From Agromyces subbeticus DSM 16689 (GTDB taxonomy: Bacteria > Actinomycetota > Actinomycetes > Actinomycetales > Microbacteriaceae): a stretch of 64,000 nucleotides of DNA. The stretch covers positions 310,001-374,000 of the forward strand of contig NZ_ATXG01000002.1 of NCBI RefSeq assembly GCF_000421565.1, read 5' to 3'. Under the pieces are notes generated by a model that saw only the letters and a list, made by a program, of their open reading frames with translations, ran no database searches and was not told the DNA's origin. Positions 22,574 to 32,233 of this stretch are shown piece by piece. Made by a program: the position numbers and the translations under genes. Position 1 is the first letter of the stretch. Each line of letters opens with the position of its first letter.

Positions 22574-24532
22574 GTGGCCGGCGGCTCCGTCGCCCGCGTG
22601 CTCGTCGACTCGCCGTTGCCCCAGCTCGACCAGCTCTTCGACTACGCGGTGCCCGCGCGGTTGCGTGAAGCGGCGCGCGCGGGCGTGCGGGTGCGGGTAC
22701 CGTTGCGATCCGGCGGGCGCATCGCGAACGGCTGGCTCGTCGAACTCGCAGCATCGAGCGAGTTCGACGGGCGACTGAGCGAGCTCGAAGACGTCGTCTC
22801 CGAGGTGCCGCTGCTGATGCCCGAGGTCTGGGCACTGGCCCGCGCGGCGGCCGACCGTGCCGCGGGCAACGCGGGCGACATCCTGCGGGTGGCGATTCCC
22901 AGCCGGTACGTGCGAGCCGAGCGCGCCTGGCGAGCGGCCGAGCCCGATGCCGGTGAGCTGCCGGGGCCGGCGGCCCCGATCCCCGGCTACGAGCCCGGCC
23001 GCATCGAGACCGGCATCGAGGCCGGCGAGCGGATGTCGCTGGCCGCCGACCCCCGACCGGTGCGGCTCGCCTCGAGCGAGTGGGTCGGCGCCTGGGCGGC
23101 GACGCTCGCCGCTGCCGCCGCGCACACGCTCGCTCGCGACCGCTCGAGCCTCATCATCGTGCCCGACTATCGCGACCAGGAGCAGCTGCAGGCGGCGCTC
23201 GCCGACCGTCTCGATGCCCGCCGCGTGCTGCGCACCGACGCGCGTCAGACCGGCGGCGAGCGATTCCGCTCGTTCCTCGATGCCACGGGGCCAGAGGCCC
23301 GCGTCATCATCGGAAACCGCTCGACGGTCTACGCGCCGGCGAGCCGGCTGGGTCTCATCGCCATGTGGGACGACGGCGACTCGCTGCAGAACGAGCAGCT
23401 CGCCCCCGGCGTGCACCCGCGCGATGCCGCGCTCATCAGGCAGGAGCAGTCGGGTGCCGCACTGCTCTTCGTCGGTCACACGCGCAGCGTCGAGGTCGAA
23501 CGACTCGTCGAGATCGGCTGGGTTCGCGACGTGCCGGCGGTCAGGCACGTGCGACCGCGCGTCACTCCGACCGAGCAGCAGGCTTCGCCCGAACCAGGCT
23601 CGGCACGTATCCCCTCGAGCGCCTGGCGTGCCGCGCAGCAGGCGATTCTCGAGGGTCCGGTGCTCGTGCAGGTCGCGCGCCCCGGCCACGCACCGCTGCT
23701 CACGTGCGATCGCTGTCGCGAGCCGGCACGGTGCATCGCCTGCGGCGGAGCTCTGGTCGTGCCGCGCAGCGGCGGCGACCCCCGATGCGTGCTCTGCGGC
23801 AGCAGCGGGAGCACGTGGCGCTGCCCCGTGTGCGAGTCGCCGAAGCTGCGCGCCGCGACGGTGGGCGCCAGTCGCACCGCGGAAGAGCTCGGGCGGGCGT
23901 TCCCGACCTCGCGGGTGATCCTCTCCGACGGCGAGCGGCCGGTGCTGCGGGTGGGCGCTGAACCGGCCCTCGTGGTGGCCACTCGCGGTGCGGAGCCGAT
24001 CGCCGACGGCGGATATCGCGCTGTCCTCCTCCTCGACGGCGAACGCATGCTGCTGCGCGAGTCGCTTCGCGTCGCCGAAGACTGCCTGCGGTGGTGGTCG
24101 AATGCCGCGGCGCTCGCGGCACCCGGCTCGCCGGTCTACCTGGTCGGCGTCGCCGGGGCCCTCGCCACCGCGTTCGCATCGTGGCGCCAGGCCGATTGGG
24201 CGAGCGGTGAGCTCGCGAGCCGGCGCGCTCTGCGCTTCCCGCCCGCCGTCCGGGTGGCCAGCGTCACCGCGGCGCCCGCACTCGTGGCACGTGCGCTCAC
24301 CGCGTCGAGCGAATCGGCCGAGGGGGTCGACGCCCTCGGGCCGGTGCCGGTCGACGAGGGGCTGGAACGTGCGATCGTGCGCTTCGACTACGCCGCGGGC
24401 GCGGCCGTCGCGAAGGCGCTGAGGGCCGAGATGATCCGGGTCGCCACCGAGCGCCGCAGACCGGTGACCGGACGGCCGCCGAAGCGGCCGTCGGTGCTGC
24501 GAGTACGCTTCGACGACCCCGAGGTGCCGTAG
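22574..24532 (+). CDS. priA: PriA-like primosomal protein N', helicase motifs degenerate
   Basis: A 652-residue PriA homologue. The N-terminal DNA-binding part begins VARVLVDSPLPQLDQLFDYAVP, and the paired zinc-binding cysteines are intact (CDRCREPARCIACGG and CVLCGSSGSTWRCPVC). The helicase core is eroded: where Walker A should be there is SSEWVGAWAATLAAAAAHTLARD with no GKT/S, and the DEAH position reads WDDGD. Actinobacterial PriA proteins are known to lack conserved ATPase motifs, so it probably acts as a structural replication-restart factor rather than a helicase. GTG 22574 is one base after the metK stop. Confidence 0.87.
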   Translation: MAGGSVARVLVDSPLPQLDQLFDYAVPARLREAARAGVRVRVPLRSGGRIANGWLVELAASSEFDGRLSELEDVVSEVPLLMPEVWALARAAADRAAGNAGDILRVAIPSRYVRAERAWRAAEPDAGELPGPAAPIPGYEPGRIETGIEAGERMSLAADPRPVRLASSEWVGAWAATLAAAAAHTLARDRSSLIIVPDYRDQEQLQAALADRLDARRVLRTDARQTGGERFRSFLDATGPEARVIIGNRSTVYAPASRLGLIAMWDDGDSLQNEQLAPGVHPRDAALIRQEQSGAALLFVGHTRSVEVERLVEIGWVRDVPAVRHVRPRVTPTEQQASPEPGSARIPSSAWRAAQQAILEGPVLVQVARPGHAPLLTCDRCREPARCIACGGALVVPRSGGDPRCVLCGSSGSTWRCPVCESPKLRAATVGASRTAEELGRAFPTSRVILSDGERPVLRVGAEPALVVATRGAEPIADGGYRAVLLLDGERMLLRESLRVAEDCLRWWSNAAALAAPGSPVYLVGVAGALATAFASWRQADWASGELASRRALRFPPAVRVASVTAAPALVARALTASSESAEGVDALGPVPVDEGLERAIVRFDYAAGAAVAKALRAEMIRVATERRRPVTGRPPKRPSVLRVRFDDPEVP

Positions 24533-24559
24533 CCACCGCCACGTCGGCGACAATGGAGT

Positions 24560-25495
24560 GTGCAGAAGCTCCGCATCGTCTTCGCCGGCACTCCTGCCGC
24601 CGCCGTTCCGTCACTCGAACGCCTCGCGGCGAGCGGCCACGACCTCGTCGGCGTCGTCACGCGCCGGCCGGCCCCGCTCGGTCGCAAGCGCGTGCTGACG
24701 CCGTCGCCCGTCGCGCAGGCGGCAGCCCGCCTGCACGTGCCGCTCATCGAGGCGAATCGCCTCGATGCCGACGCCACCGCGCATGTCGCTCAGCTCGCCC
24801 CCGACCTGGGTGTCATCGTCGCGTACGGCGGGCTCGTGCGCGAACCACTCCTGTCGACACCGGTTCACGGCTGGATCAACCTGCACTTCTCCCTGCTTCC
24901 CGCCTGGCGAGGCGCCGCCCCCGTGCAGCACTCGCTCATCGCCGGCGACGGGGTGACCGGCGCGGCCGTCTTCCAGCTCGTTCCCGAGCTCGATGCCGGT
25001 GGCGTCTTCGGCACGCTGCGGCATCCGCTCGCCGGAGACGAGACGGCCGGTGAGCTGCTCGACGAGCTCGCGGTCTCGGGCGCGCAGCTGCTCGCAGGCG
25101 TGGTCGACGACATCGCGGCGGGCACCGCGCGAGCTACGGCACAGGTCGGCGAGCCGAGTCTCGCACCGAAGCTCACGATCGACGATGCGCGGCTCGACTG
25201 GTCGCTTCGGGCCGACGCCGTGCACGCGCGCTTCCGCGGGGTCACGCCCGAGCCCGGGGCGTGGACGACGATCGACGAGCAACGGGTGAAGGTCGTCGAA
25301 CTCGCGCGGCCTCTCGATGCCGCACCGGCTCCTGCGCTCGCCCCCGGCGAGCTGCGCCTCGACGCACGCAGGCTGCTGATCGGCACGGCCACGACACCGC
25401 TCGAGTTGCGTCGCGTGCAGCCCGCCGGCAAGCCGGTGATGGCTGCCGCCGACTGGTGGCGCGGCGCCGGTCGACTCGTGGCGGTGGCCCGATGA
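24560..25495 (+). CDS. fmt: Methionyl-tRNA formyltransferase
   Basis: A 311-residue enzyme that formylates initiator Met-tRNA using 10-formyl-tetrahydrofolate. N-terminal LRIVFAGTPAAAVPSL and the signature FSLLPAWRGAAPVQHSLIAGD are present, with the catalytic Asn-His-Asp set in INLHF and ELDAG. The C-terminal OB-like tRNA-binding domain covers roughly residues 205-310. Two GTG codons compete (24558 and 24560); only 24560 is in frame. The stop overlaps rsmB (ATGA). Confidence 0.94.
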   Translation: MQKLRIVFAGTPAAAVPSLERLAASGHDLVGVVTRRPAPLGRKRVLTPSPVAQAAARLHVPLIEANRLDADATAHVAQLAPDLGVIVAYGGLVREPLLSTPVHGWINLHFSLLPAWRGAAPVQHSLIAGDGVTGAAVFQLVPELDAGGVFGTLRHPLAGDETAGELLDELAVSGAQLLAGVVDDIAAGTARATAQVGEPSLAPKLTIDDARLDWSLRADAVHARFRGVTPEPGAWTTIDEQRVKVVELARPLDAAPAPALAPGELRLDARRLLIGTATTPLELRRVQPAGKPVMAAADWWRGAGRLVAVAR

Positions 25496-27027
25496 GCGGC
25501 GACGGCCCTCGCATGCCGCGCGCCAGTGGCGAACCTCGCGGCGGGCAGCGCGGACGCGGCGGACCGGCCCGCCGCACCGAGGGAATGCGAGCCGCGAAAC
25601 CCCCCATCGCGCCCGCCCGCATCGTGGCGCTCGAGGTGCTCGAGGCTGTGCGGGCCGACGAGGCCTACGCGAACCTGCTCCTGCCCGTCCGCATCCGCCG
25701 GGCCGGCCTCGACCGCGCCGACGCGGCGTTCGCGACCGAGCTGACCTACGGCACGCTTCGCATGCAGGGCTTCTACGATCACGTGATCGAGCTCGCGGCG
25801 AATCGACCGGCGAGCGCGATCGACCCCGCCGTGCTCGACGTGCTGCGGCTCGGCGCGCACCAGTTGCTCGCGACGCGAGTCGCCACCCACGCCGCTGTGA
25901 ACGAGCAGGTCGAACTCGCTCGGAGGGTGGCACCGAAGGCGGCCGGGTTCGCCAATGCGGTGCTCCGCAGCATCTCGCGCACGGCACCCGAAGAGTGGCG
26001 CGAGCGCGTCGCCGAGATCGCGACCGGTGACGACGCTCGCCTCGCGGGCGTCACGAGTCATCCCGAGTGGATCGTGCGCGCCCTGCGCACCGCGCTCGAC
26101 CGAGAGGGGCGCGCCGATGAGCTCGAGGCGCTGCTCGGCGCCGACAACGCCTCGCCGCGCGTGAACCTCGCGGTGCTGCCCGGGCTCGAGGTCGACACCG
26201 ACGAGCTCGAGGGCTTCGAGCCCGACAGGTTCTCCCCGATCGGTGCCGTCGCGGCCGATCCGATCGCCGCCGCCGAGGGGTCGGGCGGTCGCATCCGGGT
26301 GCAGGACGAAGGCTCGCAGCTCGCCGCGCTGGCCCTGACCCGCGCGGTGCCGGTGCGCGCGGGGGAGCGATGGCTCGACCTCTGCGCCGGGCCGGGCGGA
26401 AAGACGGCAGTGCTCGCCGCCGAGGCGCTGACCGGCGGGGCGGTGCTCACCGCCAACGAGACCGTGCCCGTGCGCGCCGAACTCGTTCGCGGCGCGATCT
26501 CGGGTGTGCCGATCGATGTCGAGGTGCACGTCGGCGACGGCCGAGACCTCGATCTCACCGGGCTCGACGCACCCGGCGGGTTCGATCGCATCCTGCTCGA
26601 CGCACCGTGCACGGGGCTCGGCGCCCTTCGCCGGCGGCCGGAGGCGCGATGGCGCAAGGCGCCGTCGGATGTCGCCGAGCTGACGAAGCTCCAGGGCGAA
26701 CTGTTCGACAGCGCGTTCGCCGCGCTCGCGCCCGGCGGCATCCTCGCGTACGTGACGTGCTCGCCGCACACCGCGGAGACGCACGGCACCCTCGGTGCCG
26801 CCCTGCGGAGGGCCGGGGCGTCGGCGGTGCAGCTCGACACCCGGGCGGTCGTCGCCGGGCTGTCGCGGCATCCGCTCGACCTCGCCGGCGATGCGGAGAC
26901 GGTGCAGCTCTGGCCGCACCGTCACGGCACTGACGCGATGTTCATCGCACTCGTGCAGAAACGAGGCGACGCAGGGCCTGTCGGCGCAGCCGCCGTCGAG
27001 ACCGGCGCAGGCCGCGCCGATCGATAG
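25492..27027 (+). CDS. rsmB: 16S rRNA m5C967 methyltransferase RsmB
   Basis: A 511-residue RNA cytosine-5 methyltransferase. A basic, Gly/Arg-rich head (about residues 1-40) is followed by an N-terminal NusB-like RNA-binding domain (to about 180) and a SAM-dependent catalytic domain. SAM motif LDLCAGPGGKTAVLA is near residue 293, the two catalytic cysteines are in DAPCTG (about 370) and VTCSPH (about 422). In the family it modifies C967 of 16S rRNA. It overlaps fmt by 4 bases; fmt-rsmB-rpe order is conserved. Confidence 0.93.
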   Translation: MSGDGPRMPRASGEPRGGQRGRGGPARRTEGMRAAKPPIAPARIVALEVLEAVRADEAYANLLLPVRIRRAGLDRADAAFATELTYGTLRMQGFYDHVIELAANRPASAIDPAVLDVLRLGAHQLLATRVATHAAVNEQVELARRVAPKAAGFANAVLRSISRTAPEEWRERVAEIATGDDARLAGVTSHPEWIVRALRTALDREGRADELEALLGADNASPRVNLAVLPGLEVDTDELEGFEPDRFSPIGAVAADPIAAAEGSGGRIRVQDEGSQLAALALTRAVPVRAGERWLDLCAGPGGKTAVLAAEALTGGAVLTANETVPVRAELVRGAISGVPIDVEVHVGDGRDLDLTGLDAPGGFDRILLDAPCTGLGALRRRPEARWRKAPSDVAELTKLQGELFDSAFAALAPGGILAYVTCSPHTAETHGTLGAALRRAGASAVQLDTRAVVAGLSRHPLDLAGDAETVQLWPHRHGTDAMFIALVQKRGDAGPVGAAAVETGAGRADR

Positions 27028-27030
27028 GGT
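27025..27030 (+). promoter_or_regulatory. -10 box of rpe, leaderless type
   Basis: TAGGGT at 27025-27030 overlaps the rsmB stop codon and ends 6 bases before the rpe ATG. This predicts a transcript that starts at the start codon. Confidence 0.5.
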
Positions 27031-27036
27031 GGCAGC

Positions 27037-27708
27037 ATGACGACGCGGATCAACCCGAGCATCCTCGCTGCCGACTTCGCGAACCTCGAGCACGAGCTCG
27101 GGCGCATCGCGAGTGCCGATCTCGTGCACGTCGACGTCATGGACAACCATTTCGTGCCGAACCTGACGTTCGGCCTGCAGATGGTCGGGCGCCTCCAGCA
27201 GGTCAGCCCGATTCCGCTCGATGTGCACCTCATGATCGACGACCCGGAGCGCTGGGCACCCGGCTATGCCGAGACGGGCGCGTTCTCGGTGACCTTCCAT
27301 GCCGAGGCGACGACCGACCCGGTGGCGCTCGCGCGGCGGCTCCGCGAGATCGGCGCGCGCGCCGGCATCGCACTGAAGCCCGGCACCGCGGTCGAGCCGT
27401 ACCTCGAACTGCTGCCCGAGTTCGACCAGGTGCTCGTGATGACCGTCGAGCCCGGCTTCGGCGGGCAGTCGTTCATGGCCGAGACGATGCCGAAGCTCGA
27501 TCGGCTGGCGAGCACCGTGCGCGAAACCGGTCTCGACGTCTGGCTGCAGGTCGACGGCGGCATCTCGCTCGACACGATCGGCATCGCCGCCGAGGCGGGT
27601 GCGAACACCTTCGTCGCCGGCTCGGCGGTCTTCGGCGCAGAGGTACCCGCCGAGCGCATCGCCGAGCTTCGTGACGCCGCGTCCGCGCACACCCACACGC
27701 ACCGGTAG
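27037..27708 (+). CDS. rpe: Ribulose-phosphate 3-epimerase
   Basis: A 223-residue TIM-barrel epimerase interconverting ribulose 5-phosphate and xylulose 5-phosphate. Metal ligands are visible in HVDVMDNHFVPNLTFG and DVHLMI, the second catalytic Asp in QVDGGI, and the phosphate-binding EPGFGGQSF. The C-terminus ends in a His/Thr-rich tail (SAHTHTHR). A leaderless promoter precedes it, so it can be transcribed apart from rsmB. Confidence 0.95.
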   Translation: MTTRINPSILAADFANLEHELGRIASADLVHVDVMDNHFVPNLTFGLQMVGRLQQVSPIPLDVHLMIDDPERWAPGYAETGAFSVTFHAEATTDPVALARRLREIGARAGIALKPGTAVEPYLELLPEFDQVLVMTVEPGFGGQSFMAETMPKLDRLASTVRETGLDVWLQVDGGISLDTIGIAAEAGANTFVAGSAVFGAEVPAERIAELRDAASAHTHTHR

Positions 27709-27711
27709 CCT
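27706..27711 (+). promoter_or_regulatory. -10 box of hisE, leaderless type
   Basis: TAGCCT at 27706-27711 includes the rpe stop codon and ends 6 bases before the hisE GTG. Confidence 0.5.
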
Positions 27712-27717
27712 AGAAGT

Positions 27718-27981
27718 GTGAAGACCTTCGACGACCTCTTCGTCGAGCTCGAAGCCAAAGCCCGAACCCGCCCAGAGGGTTCCGGCACGGTGCGCGAGCT
27801 CGACGCCGGCGTGCACGCCATCGGCAAGAAGATCGTGGAAGAGGCGGCCGAGGTGTGGATGGCCGCCGAGTACCAGAGCGACGACGAGACCGCAGAAGAG
27901 ATCTCGCAGCTGCTGTACCACCTGCAGGTGCTGATGCTCGCGAAGGGGCTCTCGCCCGCCGACGTGTACCGACATCTCTGA
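27718..27981 (+). CDS. hisE: Phosphoribosyl-ATP pyrophosphohydrolase
   Basis: An 87-residue all-alpha MazG-fold pyrophosphohydrolase, second step of histidine synthesis. The metal-binding [25 protein letters not shown] region carries the Glu and Asp ligands at about residues 41-62. In this genome HisE and HisI are separate proteins. GTG 27718 gives the canonical N-terminus MKTFDDLF. hisG follows 44 bases later, the normal hisE-hisG pair. Confidence 0.94.
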   Translation: MKTFDDLFVELEAKARTRPEGSGTVRELDAGVHAIGKKIVEEAAEVWMAAEYQSDDETAEEISQLLYHLQVLMLAKGLSPADVYRHL

Positions 27982-28025
27982 TCATGCCCAAGGCCGATCA
28001 GAACCGTCGACACGAAAGTACTGAA

Positions 28026-28868
28026 ATGCTCCGAATCGCCGTGCCCAACAAGGGCTCGCTCGCTGAAACCGCTGCGCAGATGCTGTACGAGGCCGGGTAC
28101 ACCGGCCGCCGCGACCCGCGCGACCTGCACACCGCCGACCCCCGCAACGGGGTCGAGTTCTTCTACCTCCGCCCGCGCGACATCGCGACGTACGTCGGCT
28201 CCGGCGCCCTCGACGTCGGCATCACGGGCCGCGACCTCCTGCTCGATTCGGGCTCGGATGCCTCGGAGATCGCGCCACTCGGATTCGGCGACTCGACCTT
28301 CCGCTTCGCCGGCCCGGCGGGCTCGTTCGCCGAGCTGTCCGATCTCGACGGCGTTCGCGTCGCCACGAGCTACCCCGGGCTCGTCGGCTCGTTCCTGGCC
28401 GGTCACGGCGTCACGCCGGCGAAGCTCGTGAAGCTCGACGGCGCCGTGGAGTCCGCGGTGCGGCTCGGGGTCGCCGATGCGGTCGCCGACGTCGTCTCCA
28501 CCGGCTCAACGCTGCGTCAGGCCGGCCTCGAGATCTTCGGTCCGGTCATTCTCGACTCCACGGCCGTGCTCATCGGCTCCGGGGTCGACAAGCCCGGTGC
28601 CGCGACGCTGCTGCGCCGCCTGCAGGGCGTGCTCGTGGCTCGCCAGTACGTGCTGCTCGACTACGACGTGCCGCTCGAGCACCTCGAGCGGGCCACCGCG
28701 GCTGCTCCCGGATTCGAGTCGCCGACGGTCTCGCCGCTGCACGACCCCGAGTGGGTCGCCGTGCGCGTGATGATCCCTCGGGTCGACATGAACCACGTCA
28801 TGGACGAACTGTACGAGCTGGGGGCGCGGGCCATTCTCGTCGGCGCCATTCACGCGGCTCGGTTGTGA
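28026..28868 (+). CDS. hisG: ATP phosphoribosyltransferase (long form)
   Basis: A 280-residue long-form HisG, the first and feedback-controlled enzyme of histidine synthesis, condensing ATP and PRPP. N-terminus [14 protein letters not shown], the PRPP-binding region [17 protein letters not shown]-like [16 protein letters not shown] near residue 155, and a C-terminal ACT-like regulatory domain (from about 210, [18 protein letters not shown]) are present. The long form does not need HisZ. hisF follows after 7 bases. Confidence 0.95.
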   Translation: MLRIAVPNKGSLAETAAQMLYEAGYTGRRDPRDLHTADPRNGVEFFYLRPRDIATYVGSGALDVGITGRDLLLDSGSDASEIAPLGFGDSTFRFAGPAGSFAELSDLDGVRVATSYPGLVGSFLAGHGVTPAKLVKLDGAVESAVRLGVADAVADVVSTGSTLRQAGLEIFGPVILDSTAVLIGSGVDKPGAATLLRRLQGVLVARQYVLLDYDVPLEHLERATAAAPGFESPTVSPLHDPEWVAVRVMIPRVDMNHVMDELYELGARAILVGAIHAARL

Positions 28869-28875
28869 GACGGCC

Positions 28876-29637
28876 ATGTCCCTCGCCGTCCGTGTGATCC
28901 CGTGTCTCGACGTGGCCGCAGGCCGCGTCGTGAAGGGCGTCAACTTCCAGAACCTGCGCGATGCCGGTGACCCGGTCGAGCTCGCCGCGCGCTACGCCGA
29001 GCAGGGCGCCGACGAACTGACCTTCCTCGACGTCACCGCGACGGTCGACGACCGTTCGACCACCTACGACATGGTGCAGCGCGTGGCCGAGCAGGTGTTC
29101 ATCCCGCTCACGGTGGGCGGCGGCATCCGCTCGACCGACGACGTCGCACGCTTGCAGGGGCACGGCGCCGACAAGATTGGGGTCAACAGCGCTGCCATCG
29201 CCCGGCCGCCGCTGATCGCCGAGATCGCCGATCGGTTCGGCGCCCAGGTGCTCGTGCTCTCGCTCGATGTCAAGCGGTCGGGCCGCACGCCATCGGGCTT
29301 CGTCGTGACGACGCACGGCGGACGCACCGAGACCGACCTCGACGCGCTCGAGTGGGCGCGGCGGGCGATCGAGCTCGGCGCCGGTGAACTGCTCGTCAAC
29401 TCGATCGACGCCGACGGCACGAAGGCCGGATTCGACCTCGAGCTCACCGCGCTCATGCACGAGTTGTCGAGTGTGCCGGTGATCGCCTCGGGCGGCGCCG
29501 GCACGGTCGCCGACTTCGCGCCGGCGATCGCCGCCGGTGCCGACGCAGTGCTCGCGGCCTCCGTCTTCCACAACGGCGAAGTGACGATCGGCGAGGTGAA
29601 GGCCGCTCTGGCCGCCGATGGGAGGATCGTGCGATGA
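28876..29637 (+). CDS. hisF: Imidazole glycerol phosphate synthase cyclase subunit
   Basis: A 253-residue TIM barrel that, with the glutaminase HisH, forms imidazole glycerol phosphate and AICAR. The two catalytic aspartates are in [15 protein letters not shown] (Asp11) and [13 protein letters not shown] (about 130), and phosphate loops GGGI and GGAG are present. hisH and hisA are not in the window, so the partner must be encoded elsewhere. It overlaps hisI by 4 bases. Confidence 0.95.
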   Translation: MSLAVRVIPCLDVAAGRVVKGVNFQNLRDAGDPVELAARYAEQGADELTFLDVTATVDDRSTTYDMVQRVAEQVFIPLTVGGGIRSTDDVARLQGHGADKIGVNSAAIARPPLIAEIADRFGAQVLVLSLDVKRSGRTPSGFVVTTHGGRTETDLDALEWARRAIELGAGELLVNSIDADGTKAGFDLELTALMHELSSVPVIASGGAGTVADFAPAIAAGADAVLAASVFHNGEVTIGEVKAALAADGRIVR

Positions 29638-30005
29638 CCACCGAATCGACGGTCGACGAGGCCCTCGACCGCGCCGTCTTCAACGCCGACGGCCTGCTGC
29701 CCGCCGTCATCCAGCAATGGGACTCAGGCGAGATGCTCATGCTCGGCTGGATGGACCGCGAGGCGCTGCGGCGCACCCTCACCGAGGGCCGTGTCACATT
29801 CTGGTCGCGCTCGCGCCAGGAGTACTGGCGCAAGGGCGACACTTCGGGCCACGCCCAGTACGTGCGATCGGCGGCGCTCGATTGCGACGCCGACACCCTG
29901 CTCGTACGGGTCGAGCAGATCGGGGCGGCCTGCCACACGGGCACCCGAACCTGTTTCGACGGCGACCCGATCGCCGCGACCGCCGGGTTCCCACCCGCCG
30001 ACTGA
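29634..30005 (+). CDS. hisI: Phosphoribosyl-AMP cyclohydrolase
   Basis: A 123-residue zinc enzyme, third step of histidine synthesis. The core [36 protein letters not shown] and the metal-binding DCDADTLL and CHTGTRTCF are intact. In actinobacteria hisF-hisI-trpE adjacency is widespread, as here; trpE starts 17 bases after the stop. Confidence 0.94.
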   Translation: MTTESTVDEALDRAVFNADGLLPAVIQQWDSGEMLMLGWMDREALRRTLTEGRVTFWSRSRQEYWRKGDTSGHAQYVRSAALDCDADTLLVRVEQIGAACHTGTRTCFDGDPIAATAGFPPAD

Positions 30006-30022
30006 CTCGAGGAGCACACACG

Positions 30023-31546
30023 TTGGCCGACGCGACCACCACCTTCGACGAGTTCACCGCCCTGCTCGCCGGGCGCCGAGTGGTGCCCGTCGTACGCGAG
30101 CTCTTCGCCGACGGCGAGACGCCGGTGGGCATCTACCGCAAGCTCGCAGGCGGGCCGGGCACCTTTCTGCTCGAGTCCGCCGAGCAGGGCGGCATCTGGT
30201 CGCGCTACTCCTTCGTCGGCGTCTCGTCGTACGGGGTGCTCACCGAGCGCGACGGCGGGGTGGTCTGGCAAGACCACGGGCTGAGCGCCGAGCGCGCACT
30301 CGGCGACGCTGCCGGGCTCGCCCCACTCGCCGCACTCGAGGCGTTGTTCGAGCGCTGGCGCACCGAAGACGTGCCCGGCGCCCCTCCGCTCACCGGCGGC
30401 CTCGTCGGCTTCATCGGGTGGGAGGCGATCCGCCAGATCGAGCGGCTGCCGAATCGCCCGCCATCGGACTTCCCGGTGCCCGGTCAGGCGTTCGCGTTCG
30501 TCTCGGAGCTCGTCGTCATCGATCACCGCACGGGCACAGTGCAACTCGTCGCCTCGGTGCTGAACGACCGCGGCGACGAGCCCGGCGAGCTCTGGAACGA
30601 CGCTCAGGCGCGGCTCGACCGCCTGCAGCTGGGGCTCGCGCAGCCCGCAGAGGCATGGCTCGCCGAGATCGACCTCGGTCGTGCCGCCGACCCGGTGCAC
30701 CGCACCGAGAAGGCCGACTTCCTCGCCGCCGTCGATCGCTCCAAGCAGTACATCCGCGACGGTGACATCTTCCAGGTGGTCATCTCGCAGCGGTTCGAAC
30801 AAGAGGCGACGGCGCATCCGATCGACGTGTACCGCGTGCTCCGCAGCCTGAACCCGAGCCCGTACATGTACCTCCTGCATCTCGACGACACCGAGGGCGA
30901 GCCGTACTGGATCGTCGGCTCTTCGCCCGAGGCGCTCGTCAAGGTGCAGCAGGGTCGGGTGTTCACGCATCCCATCGCCGGCTCCAAGCCGCGAGGCGCC
31001 ACGCCAGAGGCCGACGCCGACCTCGAGTCCGAACTGCTCGCCGATCCGAAGGAGCAAGCCGAGCACCTGATGCTCGTCGATCTCGCCCGCAACGACCTCG
31101 CGAAGGTCTGCGACGCCGGCACCGTCGAGGTGACCGAGTTCATGCGGGTCGAGCGCTTCAGCCACATCATGCACCTCGTCTCCTCGGTCGAGGGCGATCT
31201 CGTGTCCGGCGCCAACGCCATCGACGTCTTCCGCGCCACGTTCCCGGCCGGCACCCTCTCGGGCGCACCGAAGCCACGAGCCCTCGAGATCATCGATGAA
31301 CTCGAGCCCGCGCAACGCGGCGTCTACGGGGGAGTCGTCGGCTACTTCGGGTTCGGCGGCGACGCCGATCTCGCGATCGCGATCCGCACCGCGACGATCT
31401 CGGGCGGCGTGGCCAGGGTGCAGGCGGGCGGCGGGCTCGTCGCCGACTCCGATCCCGAGTCGGAGTACCAGGAGTCGCGCAACAAGGCCGCAGCGCCGCT
31501 GCGCGCCGTCGCCGTGGCGAACGCCATGCACCGGGTGGAGTCATGA
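30023..31546 (+). CDS. trpE: Anthranilate synthase component I
   Basis: A 507-residue chorismate-using enzyme, first step of tryptophan synthesis. The N-terminal regulatory region has the tryptophan-binding LLES; the catalytic domain has SPEALVKV, the PIAGSKPRG loop, RNDLAKVC and the FPAGTLSGAPKPRA signature. The start is a TTG at 30023, 8 bases after a strong GAGGAG site and in the position expected for the family. No leader peptide or attenuator precedes it. The glutaminase subunit TrpG and TrpD are not here. Confidence 0.94.
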   Translation: MADATTTFDEFTALLAGRRVVPVVRELFADGETPVGIYRKLAGGPGTFLLESAEQGGIWSRYSFVGVSSYGVLTERDGGVVWQDHGLSAERALGDAAGLAPLAALEALFERWRTEDVPGAPPLTGGLVGFIGWEAIRQIERLPNRPPSDFPVPGQAFAFVSELVVIDHRTGTVQLVASVLNDRGDEPGELWNDAQARLDRLQLGLAQPAEAWLAEIDLGRAADPVHRTEKADFLAAVDRSKQYIRDGDIFQVVISQRFEQEATAHPIDVYRVLRSLNPSPYMYLLHLDDTEGEPYWIVGSSPEALVKVQQGRVFTHPIAGSKPRGATPEADADLESELLADPKEQAEHLMLVDLARNDLAKVCDAGTVEVTEFMRVERFSHIMHLVSSVEGDLVSGANAIDVFRATFPAGTLSGAPKPRALEIIDELEPAQRGVYGGVVGYFGFGGDADLAIAIRTATISGGVARVQAGGGLVADSDPESEYQESRNKAAAPLRAVAVANAMHRVES

Positions 31547-32199
31547 CGCCGGCGCACATGAAACTGCCGTCGATCCTCGCGATCATCGTCGGGGCCGGGC
31601 TCGTGCTGCTCTCGTGGAGCCAGACCTGGTTCGAACTCGTCATCGAGGCGAGCACCGCCGTCGGCGCGGGCGACCCGATCGCCGTTGCCGGCAGCATCGC
31701 ATCACCGGCACTCGCCGCGCTCGGCCTCGCCGGCCTCGCGGTCGCTCCCGCCCTCGGCATCGCGGGGCCCGGCATCAGGTTCGTGCTCGGCGTGCTCGGC
31801 GTCGTCGTGGGTGGCTGCGTGCTGCTCGCGGGCGGCATGTCGCTCGCAGACCCGGTCGGTTCCGTCTCGGCAGCGGTCACGGAGGCGACGGGGGTCGCCG
31901 GCGCCGCCCCCACCGCCGAACTCGTGGCATCCGTCACCGCGACGGCGTGGCCGTGGGTCGCCATGCTCGGCGGCGTCGTGCTCGTGATCGCGGCACTCGC
32001 CGTGCTCGTGACGGGCCGCCGCTGGCCGGCCTCGTCGCGCCGCTACAGCGATTCCCGCCTGGCCGACGATGCGGCACGCTCGGGCGGCGCCCCGGGCGCA
32101 GAGCGCCCGGCATCCGACCAGGCGATCGACGACTGGGACGGCCTCAGCCGCGGCGACGACCCGACCGGCGACGAGAGCCCCAGCGGCGCGAGCCGCTAG
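31543..32199 (+). CDS. Trp biosynthesis-associated membrane protein
   Basis: A 218-residue membrane protein of the actinobacterial family found between trpE and trpC. Four hydrophobic segments are apparent (about residues 8-25, 48-70, 75-96 and 133-155), and WSQTWF after the first helix is a family hallmark. The C-terminus is a polar, acidic tail. Its role is not established; constant position suggests tryptophan or precursor transport or a membrane link to the pathway, which is inference. It overlaps trpE by 4 bases. Confidence 0.85.
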   Translation: MTPAHMKLPSILAIIVGAGLVLLSWSQTWFELVIEASTAVGAGDPIAVAGSIASPALAALGLAGLAVAPALGIAGPGIRFVLGVLGVVVGGCVLLAGGMSLADPVGSVSAAVTEATGVAGAAPTAELVASVTATAWPWVAMLGGVVLVIAALAVLVTGRRWPASSRRYSDSRLADDAARSGGAPGAERPASDQAIDDWDGLSRGDDPTGDESPSGASR

Positions 32200-32202
32200 A
32201 CT
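32197..32202 (+). promoter_or_regulatory. Candidate internal promoter in the trp cluster
   Basis: TAGACT at 32197-32202 overlaps the stop of the membrane protein gene and would start transcription near 32209, upstream of the small HGxxPAAW gene. It could give extra trpC-B-A transcript independent of trpE. Confidence 0.4.
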
Positions 32203-32233
32203 GACCGACGAAAACCCCGCACGAAGGAGCATC

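Noticed and set aside
24865-27975. 1036-codon minus-strand frame opposite fmt, rsmB, rpe and hisE
   Set aside because: Spans four unrelated conserved genes in antisense and lacks any family signature.
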